Assembly (NCBI GenBank): GCA_903891165.1
Contig: CAITDR010000566.1
Span: forward strand, 1-64,000
Source: an uncultured Pseudomonadota bacterium
Lineage (GTDB): Bacteria > Myxococcota_A > UBA796 > SXON01
Length of the DNA stretch: 64,000 nucleotides
Direction of reading: 5' to 3'
The translations under genes were made by a program, and so were the position numbers. The notes beneath the pieces were generated by a model that was not told the origin of the DNA, ran no database searches, and saw nothing but the letters and a program-made list of their open reading frames with translations. Shown piece by piece: positions 17,195 to 26,417 of the stretch; position 1 is the stretch's first letter, and every line of letters starts with the position of its first letter.

Positions 17195-17692
17195 ATGTCG
17201 CCTGCCGAGGAGAAGAATGCAACGGCGGTCCTGGCGCGCCGCCTCGTCCAGACCCGTGTGGCCATGTTTGGGGTGTCGGCGCTGACCCTCTGCCTGGGCT
17301 GTTGTATGGGGGCGATGAAGCCGCTGCAGCTCGATCCTGAGATCGATCAGATGCCACTGCCGATGCTGGGCTTGCTCTACGCCTTTGCGTCACTTTTTGT
17401 CATTACGGGAATTCTCGGATTTTTTGTGGGGATCTTCCGGTCGGGGAAGGAGGAGCGACGGCTTCTGCACGCACTCCAGTCCGCGCCCGAGACGATTGCG
17501 CTGGCCGAGCGCTGGGACGCCGTGGCCGCGGCCCGGATGGACAACATCGCCGTTGCCCGCGGCAGCCGCCCCTATCTGCGGGTCACCTACACCGACGGGA
17601 AGGTGAGCCTGGTGATGTCCTCGGAGGGGGACATCGCGCTCCTGTTGGGCCTGCTCTGGCACCGGGCGCCGCAGTCCCGCCCCAAGAGCTGA
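17195..17692 (+). CDS. Small membrane protein of unknown function
   Basis: 165 aa. Two predicted membrane helices (about 24-42, AMFGVSALTLCLGCCMG, and 58-80, GLLYAFASLFVITGILGFFVG) are followed by a soluble C-terminal domain (RWDAVAAARMDNIAVARGSRPYLRVTYTDGKVSLVM). Divergent from the asparagine-synthetase-like gene with 68 bp between starts; that gap contains an inverted repeat GACGAT-N10-ATCGTC (17170-17191) around a TTAGAT hexamer. No family recognised. Confidence 0.6.
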   Translation: MSPAEEKNATAVLARRLVQTRVAMFGVSALTLCLGCCMGAMKPLQLDPEIDQMPLPMLGLLYAFASLFVITGILGFFVGIFRSGKEERRLLHALQSAPETIALAERWDAVAAARMDNIAVARGSRPYLRVTYTDGKVSLVMSSEGDIALLLGLLWHRAPQSRPKS

Positions 17693-17775
17693 TTCGGGGC
17701 GTGCACGCGGCGGGCGGGCAACGTACACTATCTCCACTTCTGGCAGCCTTGCCTGCGCAATGGGCGCGGATGCGG

Positions 17776-17781
17776 TAGGCT
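17776..17781 (+). promoter_or_regulatory. -10-like hexamer 6 nt before a start codon
   Basis: TAGGCT, then GCAGAC, then ATG 17788. A TTGCCT lies 21 bp further up, which is longer than ideal spacing. Confidence 0.45.
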
Positions 17782-17787
17782 GCAGAC

Positions 17788-18489
17788 ATGCGTGATGCTG
17801 CCCTGGTGTTGCTGGTGCTCAACGAGGTCGAGGGTCTACGGGCTCTCTGGCCGCGCCTTCCTGTATCCGAATTCCGCGAGGTTTTTGCGGTGGATGGAGG
17901 AAGTACCGATGGTTCCATCGAATTTCTTGCGGAGCGGGGGGTGCCCTCGGTGCCGCAGCCCTTTCGTGGCCGCGGGGTGGCTTTTCGGGTGGCTGCCGAG
18001 GCTTCTTCCGCCGAGCGTCTGATCTTTTTCAGTCCCGATGGAAACGAGGATCCCGACGATATCGTCCGCTTGGATGATCAATTGCTGGCGGGCTCCGACC
18101 TCGCCATTGCCCGCCGTTTTGGCCCGGGGGCGGTGAATGAGGAGGACAAGGAGCTGCTCCGCCTGCGTGCCAGGGTGAACGACACATTATCGCGTATTGC
18201 TAATGGTCTCTTTCATCGCGGAGATCGGGTGTATGATACCATCAATGGTTTCCGGGCGCTGCGTCGGAAGGCGCTGATCGATCTGGATACCTCGGTGAAG
18301 CGCTTTCCCATCGAGTACCAGATCACCCTGCGGGCCATGCAGCGGGGCTGGAAAATCACCGAAGTACCGACCAAAGAGGGGCAACGTATCGGAGGAGAGC
18401 GCAAGGCGGCTTCTTGGCCCGTGGGCGTCGATCACCTGAAGGTGCTGGCGACCGAGCTGCCCAACCTGCGTGTGCTGGGTCGGCCATGA
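17788..18489 (+). CDS. Family 2 glycosyltransferase (DPM1-like)
   Basis: 233 aa, GT-A fold: ALVLLVLNEVEGL, FAVDGGSTDGSIEFL, FFSPDGNEDPDDIVRL (metal-binding DxD region), INGFRALRRKALIDL and a closing EVPTKEGQRIGGERKA. Closest in style to dolichol- or polyprenyl-phosphate sugar transferases. No membrane segment is visible, so it probably acts on the cytoplasmic face. First gene of a sugar operon; its TGA overlaps the next ATG. Confidence 0.82.
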   Translation: MRDAALVLLVLNEVEGLRALWPRLPVSEFREVFAVDGGSTDGSIEFLAERGVPSVPQPFRGRGVAFRVAAEASSAERLIFFSPDGNEDPDDIVRLDDQLLAGSDLAIARRFGPGAVNEEDKELLRLRARVNDTLSRIANGLFHRGDRVYDTINGFRALRRKALIDLDTSVKRFPIEYQITLRAMQRGWKITEVPTKEGQRIGGERKAASWPVGVDHLKVLATELPNLRVLGRP

Positions 18490-19706
18490 ATGCGGAAAAA
18501 TGGTCTTTGATCGAAGGTTTGGTGCGGGAAGAGCTTCGGGGGCTGCCCGAGGAGAGCCACGACCCGACCACCGGCCATCCCCTGACGGTAACGCCCTTTG
18601 GCCCGGATGAAGTCCTGAGTGCCATCCAGACGCTGCTCTCCACCCGCCTGACCATGGGCGAGCGCACACGCGCCTTTGAAGCGGCCTGGGCGGCCTGGTG
18701 TGGGCGCCGTTTTGGGGTGATGGTCAACTCGGGTAGCTCGGCCAACCTGATCATGTTGGCGGCGCTGGTGGAGACGGGCCGCCTGCAGCCGGGCGACGAG
18801 GTGCTGGTTCCCGCGGTTTCCTGGTCCACCTCGCTCTTTCCGGTGGCCCAGGTGGGTCTGGTGCCGGTGATGGTGGATGTACATCCGGAGAGCCTGTGTA
18901 TGGACCCGGCCTCGGTGGCGGCGGCGCGTGGTCCGCGCACCAAAGCGGCGTTGGCGGTCCATCTTTTGGGTCAGGCCACCGATATGGATGCACTCGGGGG
19001 CCTGCTGATCCTGGAGGATGCCTGCGCGGCCCATGGGGCGGTGTACAAGGGCAAACGGATCGGGGGCTTTGGGGAAGCATCCAGCTTCTCCTTCTTCTTT
19101 TCGCACCATATCACCACCATTGAAGGCGGGATTGTGGTCTGCGACGACGAGGATCTCGCCAACAGCCTGCGCTCGCTGCGTGCCCATGGCTGGGTGCGCG
19201 AGCGTTCGGATCGGGCAGCGTTGGAAGCAGCTCACCCAGAGATTGATCCTCGCTTTCTCTTTGTTTCTTCGGGCTATAACCTGCGCCCCACTGAGATCCA
19301 GGCCGCCTTTGGTCTGGTGCAGCTTGGGCGTTTGGACGCCTGGGTGCAGCGGCGCCGGGCCAACCATGCTGCCTGGGCAAAGACCTTGGCAGCGCCAGAT
19401 ATGCAGGTTTTCCCTGAAGTTCCTGGGACAGAGCACGCTGGCTTTGCCTTCGCCATGTTGCCCGCGGGGCCACGTGCGCCGATCCAGGCTTTTTTGCAGG
19501 CCCACGGGGTGGAGACACGCGCCATCTCGGGTTCGAATCTTGCGCGCCAGCCCGCTTTTCGCCATGTGCCCGCGCAAACGCGGGTGCCGTTGCCGGTCAG
19601 CGATGCCATCCATGAGCGCGGCTTTTTCGTCGGCAATTCACACGCATTTGGTCCGGCACACGGTGTACGGTTGGCCGAGTTGTTGGATGTATGGAGGAAG
19701 GGATGA
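18486..19706 (+). CDS. ColD/E1-type PLP-dependent sugar 3-dehydratase (DegT family)
   Basis: 406 aa. The fold is DegT/DnrJ/EryC1/StrS (NSGSSANLIMLAAL, GDEVLVPAVSW, LLILEDACAAHGA). The residue that normally carries PLP as a Schiff-base Lys is His208 in FFFSHHITTIEGG. This is the known mark of GDP-4-keto-6-deoxymannose 3-dehydratase (ColD) and of CDP-sugar E1 (RfbH), which remove the 3-hydroxyl rather than transaminate. E1 needs an iron-sulfur cluster supported by Cys residues and a reductase; ColD does not. With a Fcl/ColC-like gene two places on, a GDP-3,6-dideoxyhexose such as colitose is a reasonable product. Confidence 0.8.
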   Translation: MNAEKWSLIEGLVREELRGLPEESHDPTTGHPLTVTPFGPDEVLSAIQTLLSTRLTMGERTRAFEAAWAAWCGRRFGVMVNSGSSANLIMLAALVETGRLQPGDEVLVPAVSWSTSLFPVAQVGLVPVMVDVHPESLCMDPASVAAARGPRTKAALAVHLLGQATDMDALGGLLILEDACAAHGAVYKGKRIGGFGEASSFSFFFSHHITTIEGGIVVCDDEDLANSLRSLRAHGWVRERSDRAALEAAHPEIDPRFLFVSSGYNLRPTEIQAAFGLVQLGRLDAWVQRRRANHAAWAKTLAAPDMQVFPEVPGTEHAGFAFAMLPAGPRAPIQAFLQAHGVETRAISGSNLARQPAFRHVPAQTRVPLPVSDAIHERGFFVGNSHAFGPAHGVRLAELLDVWRKG

Positions 19707-20653
19707 TCACGCCGGGAGTTGGCAAGCCGAAGGTGGTGGTGGTCGGAGGGGCCGGCTATGTGGGTTCGGTACTCGTACCTCACCTGCTGAGCCAGAACTT
19801 TGCAGTCACGGTGGTGGACAACCTCCGGCAGGGGGGGGAGGGGATGCTCCCCAACTTCATCCACCCGGATTTCCACTTTGTGGAAGCAGACATCTTGGAG
19901 AGCCGGAAGCTCAAAGAGCTGTCCAAGGGGGCGGAGATGGTGGTCAACCTCGCCGCCATCGTGGGCTACCCGGCCTGCAAAAAGTGGCCGGAGGAAGCCC
20001 GTCGTACCAATGTGGACGGCATCCACTCTCTGCTGGGCGCCCTGGAGGACAGCACCCGTCTGGTCTACTTCTCCACCGGCTCCAACTACGGCGAAGTGCC
20101 GGGCATCTGCGACGAAGAGACGCCGCTGAACCCGCTCTCCCTCTATGGAGAGACCAAGACCCAGGCCGAACACCTGTGTATGGAGCGACAGAATTCGGTG
20201 GCCTTGCGTTTTGCAACCGCCTTTGGCCTCTCCCCACGCCTGCGTCTGGACCTGATGATCAACGACTTCACCTACCAGGCGCTGGTGAATCGCTACCTCC
20301 TGGTCTACGAACGCCACTTTCGTCGCACCTTTATCCATGTACATGACATGGCCCGCGTCGTCTCGCATATCTACCATGTGTGGGACCGGGCCGTGGGGAT
20401 GCGGCTCAATGTGGGGCACGAGTCGCTGAACCTCACCAAAGAAGACATCGCGCGGGAGCTCCAGAAGAAGCTGGACTTCCACCTCTATTTTGCGGACGTC
20501 GGCAAGGACGAAGATCGCCGCAATTACGAGGTCAGCTACGCCCGCATTCGGGGTCTGGGCTACTCCACCGTGGTGGACCTGGATCGGGGGCTGGGCGAAT
20601 TGCTGGCGGGACTACGGCTGGTGCGCATCCGTAATCCCTATTCCAACGTCTGA
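19703..20653 (+). CDS. NAD-dependent sugar-nucleotide epimerase/dehydratase (extended SDR)
   Basis: 316 aa. GGAGYVGSVLVPHLL is the NAD-binding motif; STGSNYGEVPG and SLYGETKTQAE give the Ser and YxxxK of extended SDRs. HVHDMARVVSHIY and NVGHESLNLTKEDIA are late epimerase motifs. ATG 19703 is chosen because GGAGGAAG precedes it and it overlaps the dehydratase stop (ATGA). Exact sugar unknown. Confidence 0.8.
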   Translation: MITPGVGKPKVVVVGGAGYVGSVLVPHLLSQNFAVTVVDNLRQGGEGMLPNFIHPDFHFVEADILESRKLKELSKGAEMVVNLAAIVGYPACKKWPEEARRTNVDGIHSLLGALEDSTRLVYFSTGSNYGEVPGICDEETPLNPLSLYGETKTQAEHLCMERQNSVALRFATAFGLSPRLRLDLMINDFTYQALVNRYLLVYERHFRRTFIHVHDMARVVSHIYHVWDRAVGMRLNVGHESLNLTKEDIARELQKKLDFHLYFADVGKDEDRRNYEVSYARIRGLGYSTVVDLDRGLGELLAGLRLVRIRNPYSNV

Positions 20654-20654
20654 A

Positions 20655-21569
20655 ATGCGGGTCCTCCTCACCGGTGCACGCGGCTTTTTCGGGCAGCACC
20701 TGGGGATGGCGCTGCGGGCGGCCGGGCACGAAGTCCTTGGGCCCTCTCGTGGTGAGCTGGAGCTGTCTGATCGGGCAGCCGTGCAGGATTGGTTCCGACG
20801 GAATCAACCGGAGGCATGTGTACACGCGGCGGCAGTCGGGGGTGGCATCGGCTGGATGAAGGAACACCCGGAGACCGCATTCCTGGGGAACCTCCTGGCC
20901 TCTGCGCATGTCATGGAAGCATGCACAAACCATGCCATTCCTATCGTGGCCATCTCTTCCGCCTGTGTGTACCCGCGGGTCTGCACTCAGCCCATGCGCG
21001 AGGAAGAGATCTGGCTGGGCGAGCCCGAACCCACCAATGGGCCCTATGGTCAGGCCAAGCGGATGATGCTGGTGCAGGCCGAGGCCGCCGCCGCCGAGCG
21101 CGGCCTGCGCTGCGCGGTGCTGGTTCCCACCAACCTGTATGGGCCGCGGGATCATTTTGAGCCGGATCGTTCCCACATTGTGGCAGCACTGGTCCGCCGT
21201 TTTGTGGAGGCAGAACGCGATCAACTGCCCGAAGTGACTTGTTGGGGGACGGGGACAGCAACGCGGGATCTGCTCTACGCACCCGATGCGGCCGCGGCCG
21301 CGGTGCGTGCGCTGGAGCGGCTTCCCGGACCGTCGCCCATCAACCTCGGCACTGGCGCCGAGCTCAGCACCGCCCAGATCGCGACAGCGGTGGCGGCGGC
21401 TGCCAGCTACACCGGCACCATCCACTGGGATTCCCGTCGCCCGGACGGAATGCCCAGGAAAGTTCTCGATACATCGCGCGCCCAACAACTCCTGGGTTGG
21501 CGGGCGGAGCACAGCCTGGAAGCAGGCCTGAAGGAGACGGTGGCATGGTTTCGATCCTCCTGTTTATGA
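20655..21569 (+). CDS. GDP-L-fucose synthase-like / ColC-like reductase
   Basis: 304 aa. MRVLLTGARGFFGQHL is the Rossmann start; HAAAVGGGIGWMKEHPETAFLGNL, ISSACVYP and TNGPYGQAKRMML are the GDP-fucose synthetase (Fcl/WcaG) motifs with the catalytic Ser-Tyr-Lys. Fcl epimerises and reduces GDP-4-keto-6-deoxymannose to GDP-fucose; ColC, its homologue, makes GDP-colitose after ColD. Because a ColD-type dehydratase is in the same operon, ColC-like chemistry is equally likely. Starts 2 bp after the preceding stop. No gmd or GDP-mannose gene is in the window. Confidence 0.82.
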   Translation: MRVLLTGARGFFGQHLGMALRAAGHEVLGPSRGELELSDRAAVQDWFRRNQPEACVHAAAVGGGIGWMKEHPETAFLGNLLASAHVMEACTNHAIPIVAISSACVYPRVCTQPMREEEIWLGEPEPTNGPYGQAKRMMLVQAEAAAAERGLRCAVLVPTNLYGPRDHFEPDRSHIVAALVRRFVEAERDQLPEVTCWGTGTATRDLLYAPDAAAAAVRALERLPGPSPINLGTGAELSTAQIATAVAAAASYTGTIHWDSRRPDGMPRKVLDTSRAQQLLGWRAEHSLEAGLKETVAWFRSSCL

Positions 21570-22462
21570 GCTGTCTGGAGCGGGTCACTGGGGAGGATAT
21601 TCCTCTGGATCCACGTTTTGCTGCAAGTGGTGCTGCCGACGGTGAGGGCGGTGCGCCGACCACCGGCGGGGGGGCAGGAGAGGGGCAGCCCAACGCCACC
21701 GAAGGGCAGCCTACGCCGGCTCCTCCGGCGGGTGATGGTAAACCCACGGGTCCCAATCCCATGGGAGAAGCTCCCTACCGGGATGTAAGTGGAGAAAAGT
21801 ATACCCTTTCCGGAACGGTGATCGCCACCGACCCCTCGCCGGTGCGTATCGACGTCTGCGAGCCCGATGTGGCTGCGCAGGGCGGTATCAAGCGGGTCGG
21901 GGCGGTGAACCTGGGATCTGGGCCGGGTCCCTTCAGCTTCGAGGTACCCACCGAGGTGGAGAGCCTGATCCTCCAGGCCTTCCAGGATCCGCAGAAGGAT
22001 GGCCCCTCCGAGCAGGATCCCTACGCTGAGCTGAAGCTGCAGCTGAATGGCTCGGCGCCCGCCCCGGTGGAGCTACGCCTCGAAGTGGGCGCTCGAGGCC
22101 GGGCTTCCGGCAGTCCTCAGCCCTCTGCAGGGGCCGGGGGGGATGGCCTCAATTTCCCGGAGGGGCCCAAGGTGGCAATTTCCGGCGAGATCCTCGGTGC
22201 CACCTCCCCCAACGTGATCATCGACGTGTTCCGGCTGGATGCCACCAGTGGCGCGGGGCGCACCTATGCGGGGAAAATCCGACCGGTAGATGGGAAATTT
22301 TCCGCAGACTTCCCGGTGGACTACGGTGCGATCGAGCTGGAAGCCTACCAGGATTTGACGGGAGACAGTCGCACCGCGGACGATATTGCAGCGCCCTATT
22401 CGCAAAATCCGGTTAGCATCGGCTCGGTTCCGGTACCCGACATCAAAATTCAATTTCCTTGA
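21545..22462 (+). CDS. Hypothetical lipoprotein with two beta-domains
   Basis: 305 aa. MVSILLFMSCLER is a lipoprotein signal (lipobox FMSC). A Gly/Ala/Pro/Thr-rich linker (30-75) precedes two related beta segments: YTLSGTVIATDPSPVRIDV... (about 85-180) and VAISGEILGATSPNVIIDV... (about 215-305). The second looks like a repeat of the first (SGtv...pvrIDVc / SGei...nviIDVf), so an internal duplication is likely. The start overlaps the previous gene by 25 bp, with GGAG upstream. Function unknown. Confidence 0.7.
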   Translation: MVSILLFMSCLERVTGEDIPLDPRFAASGAADGEGGAPTTGGGAGEGQPNATEGQPTPAPPAGDGKPTGPNPMGEAPYRDVSGEKYTLSGTVIATDPSPVRIDVCEPDVAAQGGIKRVGAVNLGSGPGPFSFEVPTEVESLILQAFQDPQKDGPSEQDPYAELKLQLNGSAPAPVELRLEVGARGRASGSPQPSAGAGGDGLNFPEGPKVAISGEILGATSPNVIIDVFRLDATSGAGRTYAGKIRPVDGKFSADFPVDYGAIELEAYQDLTGDSRTADDIAAPYSQNPVSIGSVPVPDIKIQFP

Positions 22463-22469
22463 GGGTGTG

Positions 22470-22823
22470 ATGGCCGAAGAGCATGCGATGACCTGGGGCG
22501 AGAGCCCGTCTTCCAACGACAAGATGCTTTCGACGGTGGCCTGGCTGTTTCCGGGGCCCATCGTGGCCGTCATCATCTACCTGATGTACCAGGATAAGTC
22601 GAAGTTCATCAAATACCACGCCACCCAGTCCCTGATTCTCTTGGGGATCACCTGGATTTTGGGTGTAGTGATCCTCCCGGTGCTCACGACCATCACCTGC
22701 GGCCTGGGCGGAGTTCTCTACGCACCCCTGGCCTGTGCCTACGCCATCAACATCTATGGCGCCTACCTGTCCTGGACAGGTCAATGGACGGGGCTGCCGG
22801 GGATTGCCAACTACGGGCGCTGA
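22470..22823 (+). CDS. DUF4870-like membrane protein
   Basis: 117 aa. Residues 19-40 (LSTVAWLFPGPIVAVIIYLMYQ), 50-70 (SLILLGITWILGVVILPVLTT) and 75-100 are membrane segments, with the family motif 'KFIKYHATQSL' between the first two. DUF4870 proteins are small inner-membrane proteins of unknown role. 7 bp after the preceding stop, with GAGGGTGTG before the ATG. Confidence 0.75.
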   Translation: MAEEHAMTWGESPSSNDKMLSTVAWLFPGPIVAVIIYLMYQDKSKFIKYHATQSLILLGITWILGVVILPVLTTITCGLGGVLYAPLACAYAINIYGAYLSWTGQWTGLPGIANYGR

Positions 22824-22856
22824 AGGCTCCTTCCGAATGCTCAGGGAGGGTGCAAT

Positions 22857-22885
22857 TTGAAACGGCGCCGCTTCTGGTGTATACC
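22857..22885 (+). promoter_or_regulatory. Sigma-70-type promoter of the MopE/LTD gene
   Basis: TTGAAA (22857-22862), 17-bp spacer, TATACC (22880-22885); predicted leader about 15 nt with GCGGAGG ahead of the ATG at 22907. One of the best consensus promoters in the window. Confidence 0.7.
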
Positions 22886-22906
22886 CAGAAGTCGCGCGGA
22901 GGCGCC

Positions 22907-24520
22907 ATGTTGGGCATTCTTCTCAGCTTTTCTCCGGTAATGGCGTCGACACTGGACGCACGGGGCGATCTTGTCTTCTCGGAATTTATGGCTGACACCA
23001 GTGCGGGTGGTCAGGTACCCGAGTATTACGGTGAGTGGTTTGAGGTGTACAACAACTCAGGCGCCACTCAGGATCTCGCCGGGGTGTCCTTCCAGGTCAG
23101 CACCAACGGCGGCCAGGACTGGAACAGTTTTGTAGTCCAGGGTACACTTCTGGTGGGTGCCTACGACTACGTCGTCTTCGGGGTCAGCAAGAACCAGGAC
23201 AGCGCCGTGGCCAAGTGGAATGGCAACATTCCGGTGGACTACGAGTATAAGTTCTTCGATGTCAGTGTTCCTACCTACCGTTTTGACCTGTCCGCCCCTC
23301 AGAGCTGGGTACAGGTCTACAACGAAGACGGCGCGGTGATGCTGGACGAGGTGAAGTGGGATCCCTCCTGGGGTGCCATTGGCGACAATGCCTTGTCGGT
23401 GGCGGACAATACACTGTCGGTGGAATGGGCCAATGACTTTGCGGTCAACTGGTGCCTCTCGGACACGCTGATCCAGCCCTCGGGTCTCAAAGGGACGCCG
23501 GGCGTGCAGAATGGCGTCACCAATGCCTTCTATTGCGCCGCGAGTCCCGGACTCGATGCCGACGGGGATGGCTGGTCCCCTGCCCAGGGCGACTGCAAAG
23601 ACGACCACGCGGATGTATATCCGGGCGCTGTCGACGCGGGGACGGGAGACCGCTTCAACACCGACGACGACTGTGATGGCGTGCGCGACGACGGCGAGAC
23701 CGATGACGACGGGGATGGCTACTCCGAAGTCGGCGGCGACTGCGACGACGAAGACTCCACCACCTACCCCGGCGTACAGGAGATTGTGGACGGGGAGGAC
23801 GACGACTGCAACGGTTGCATCGACGATATCGACGACGACGGAGATAGCTTTTCCGAGTGTCCCGCCATGGTGGACCTGGACGGCGATGGCATCGCGGATG
23901 ATCCCTGGTACGACTGCGACGATGCCAACGCCAACATCAATCCTCGGGAAGCTGACATCCCGTACAATGCCGTGGACGAAGACTGCAGCGGGTTGACCGG
24001 CATTCTCGGTGCTCCCTTTAACCCTGAGGACCTCTGCGACGTGGACGAAGATGGCTTCGGTTCGGTCACGGCGGTCAATCCCAACTACTGCGAAGATCCG
24101 CAAAATGTCACCGACTGCGACGACATCAACCCCGCCATCCACCCGGGTGTAGTAGAGGATCCCGACGACGGTCTGGACAATGATTGCGACGGAGTCATCG
24201 ATATTCCCGATAGGGATGAGGATGGCTACACCGAGGATATGGGAGATTGTATGGACATCTCCCAGGCCGACCTGGAAGGGGTTGACGATGCCGCCGCCAT
24301 CTACGAGCTGGCCCGGTCGGTGCATCCCGATGCCGACGAGGTCTGCGGGGATCTGGTGGACAACGACTGCAACGGCTTTGCGGACGACCTGCCCTCCTGC
24401 CAAAACCCTGCTGCCTACGGCATTTTGAGTGGTGGCGGCCTCTGTGCGGTGGCTCCCGACGCGATGCCCGGTTTGGGACTGCTGGTAGGGCTGCTTTTGA
24501 TCTCTCGTCGGCGCTCCTGA
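22907..24520 (+). CDS. Secreted LTD/MopE-repeat protein with C-terminal sorting-like tail
   Basis: 537 aa. Signal peptide MLGILLSFSPVMAS. Residues about 20-190 form a lamin-tail domain (LVFSEFMADTS...GEWFEVYNNSGATQDLAGV). About 205-500 holds MopE-type repeats (DADGDGWSPAQGDCKDDHADVYPGAVD, then DNDCDGVID and variants), Asp-rich loops thought to bind Ca or Cu. The end (MPGLGLLVGLLLISRRRS) is a hydrophobic stretch plus Arg cluster, as in MYXO-CTERM and similar processed surface anchors. Likely displayed on the cell surface. Confidence 0.82.
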   Translation: MLGILLSFSPVMASTLDARGDLVFSEFMADTSAGGQVPEYYGEWFEVYNNSGATQDLAGVSFQVSTNGGQDWNSFVVQGTLLVGAYDYVVFGVSKNQDSAVAKWNGNIPVDYEYKFFDVSVPTYRFDLSAPQSWVQVYNEDGAVMLDEVKWDPSWGAIGDNALSVADNTLSVEWANDFAVNWCLSDTLIQPSGLKGTPGVQNGVTNAFYCAASPGLDADGDGWSPAQGDCKDDHADVYPGAVDAGTGDRFNTDDDCDGVRDDGETDDDGDGYSEVGGDCDDEDSTTYPGVQEIVDGEDDDCNGCIDDIDDDGDSFSECPAMVDLDGDGIADDPWYDCDDANANINPREADIPYNAVDEDCSGLTGILGAPFNPEDLCDVDEDGFGSVTAVNPNYCEDPQNVTDCDDINPAIHPGVVEDPDDGLDNDCDGVIDIPDRDEDGYTEDMGDCMDISQADLEGVDDAAAIYELARSVHPDADEVCGDLVDNDCNGFADDLPSCQNPAAYGILSGGGLCAVAPDAMPGLGLLVGLLLISRRRS

Positions 24521-24532
24521 GGGAAGAAGAAC

Positions 24533-26356
24533 ATGTTGCTGGCGCTGCTCACCCTCTCCACCTCCGCCTTCGCCCAGAATGCCGAGGATCTGACTATCGA
24601 CTTCGAGCTGTTCCGTCCGCAAGCGGACAGCTACGGCTACTCGGTCATCCAGGGAGCCACCACCCTCTCCAACCTGCAATTGGGCGCGGGCTTCTGGATC
24701 AACTACGAAAATGATCCGGTTGTACTTCGCGATGCGGCGGGGAACCGCCTATCGGTGGGGGGCGGCGACGCCTCCAAGGACAGCGGCGACGGCTTTGTGG
24801 AACATCGGATCACCGCCAACATCCAGGCGGGCATGGGCTTCACGCGCTATGCCAGCTTGAGTGTGGATCTTCCGCTGGTGGTCTCTCAGCAGGCCTGGAC
24901 CACGGATGCGCTGAACGATCCGACCGTGGACCCGTTGCTCGGGCCGTCGGCCGGTCTCGGCGACATTCGCTTGATCCCCAAAGTTGCCATCCTGGACCGC
25001 GACAAATTCCCCATCGGCCTTGCCATTGTGGTGCCGGTAGGTCTGCCCACGGGGGGGGCCTCGGGTTTCCTGGGGGAGAAAAACGTCACCCTGGCCCCCA
25101 CGGTGGCGGTGGAGTGGTCCAACGCCTCCATCCGTAGCAAAGACTACATGATTCGCGCGGCGGCCAACGTCGGCTATCTGGTGCGCACGAACGAAGCGCG
25201 GGTACGCGATACGCGGCTGGGAAGTTCTGTAATGTACGGATTGGGGGTGGGTGTACACCCCATTACGCCCTTGGAGATCAACCTGGAATTCCACGGGCAG
25301 TCCTATGGCGGGCGTGCCTCGCAGAATCCGGCTGAGCTGTTGCTGGGTGCGAAGATTTTTGCGGGAGAGGTGGTGGTGGTCAACGTCGGTGGTGGGCTCG
25401 GCCTGCTCTCCGGCGTCGGTTCTCCCGACGCACGTGTGTATGCGGGACTACAGTTCATTCCGAATTTCGATCCGGCCATGCGTGACTCTGATGGGGACGA
25501 CATCACCGATGGCACCGACGGCTGTCCCAAGGACCAGGAGGATATGGACGGCTACCAGGATACCGATGGTTGCCCCGAGCTGGACAACGATGCCGACGGT
25601 CGCGAGGATGCCGTGGACAAGTGCCCCGACGATCCCGAGGACGACGACGGCTACATGGACAACGATGGCTGTCCCGATGCCGACAACGACAAAGATGGCG
25701 TAGGCGACGACATGGACCGCTGTCCGGACGAGGCGGAGATCGTCAACAACTACATGGACGAGGACGGCTGCCCGGACAGCAGCGATACCGACGGCGACGG
25801 CTATGCCGACGACGTGGATCGCTGTCCCTATGACGCCGAGGATAAGGACAAGTTTGAAGACCAGGATGGCTGCCCCGAGTTGGACAACGACGGCGACGCA
25901 ATTCCCGACGCCGTGGATCAGTGCCCCAACCAGCGTGAGGTCTACAACAACGTCACCGATGAAGATGGCTGTCCCGACGACTCCTCCCGTGTTGTGGTGG
26001 AGGCAAGCCAGATTCGCATCAACGATGTGATCTTCTTTGATGCGGGCAAGGCGACGATCCAGCAGCGCAGCTACGATCTGCTCAATGAGATCGCGGCGGT
26101 GGTGGTGGCGCACCCGGAGATCAAAAAAATCCGCGTGGAAGGCCATACGGACTCCGATGGCAACGATCTTGCCAACCTCAAGCTCTCGCAGGCGCGTGCC
26201 GAGTCGGTACGGGCCTACCTGGTCAGCAAGGGGGTCGAGGCCGAGCGCCTGGATCCTGCGGGCTTCGGCGAAGCGCGGCCCATCGCCGACAACAAGAGCA
26301 GCGATGGAAAAGCGAAAAACCGGCGTGTAGAGTTCGTGATCGTCGAACGTCAGTAG
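24533..26356 (+). CDS. OmpA-family protein with thrombospondin type 3 repeats
   Basis: 607 aa with signal peptide (MLLALLTLSTSAFAQ). Residues 20-310 look like an outer-membrane beta barrel. Residues about 315-490 carry calcium-type TSP3 repeats (DSDGDDITDGTDGCPKDQEDMDGYQDTDGCPELDNDADG and further copies). The C-terminal OmpA domain (about 490-607) has INDVIFFDAGKATIQQRS and VEGHTDSDGNDLANLKLSQARAESVRAYL, with the Asp and Arg that hold peptidoglycan. It ties outer membrane to cell wall. 12 bp after the MopE/LTD gene, with its own GGGAAGAAG site; co-transcription likely. Confidence 0.92.
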   Translation: MLLALLTLSTSAFAQNAEDLTIDFELFRPQADSYGYSVIQGATTLSNLQLGAGFWINYENDPVVLRDAAGNRLSVGGGDASKDSGDGFVEHRITANIQAGMGFTRYASLSVDLPLVVSQQAWTTDALNDPTVDPLLGPSAGLGDIRLIPKVAILDRDKFPIGLAIVVPVGLPTGGASGFLGEKNVTLAPTVAVEWSNASIRSKDYMIRAAANVGYLVRTNEARVRDTRLGSSVMYGLGVGVHPITPLEINLEFHGQSYGGRASQNPAELLLGAKIFAGEVVVVNVGGGLGLLSGVGSPDARVYAGLQFIPNFDPAMRDSDGDDITDGTDGCPKDQEDMDGYQDTDGCPELDNDADGREDAVDKCPDDPEDDDGYMDNDGCPDADNDKDGVGDDMDRCPDEAEIVNNYMDEDGCPDSSDTDGDGYADDVDRCPYDAEDKDKFEDQDGCPELDNDGDAIPDAVDQCPNQREVYNNVTDEDGCPDDSSRVVVEASQIRINDVIFFDAGKATIQQRSYDLLNEIAAVVVAHPEIKKIRVEGHTDSDGNDLANLKLSQARAESVRAYLVSKGVEAERLDPAGFGEARPIADNKSSDGKAKNRRVEFVIVERQ

Positions 26357-26417
26357 TTTTGCAAGGGGATGTCCGCGCCAGCGGCCCGCCAAAGGCGCGG
26401 ATCGCCCCCTTCTGGGA

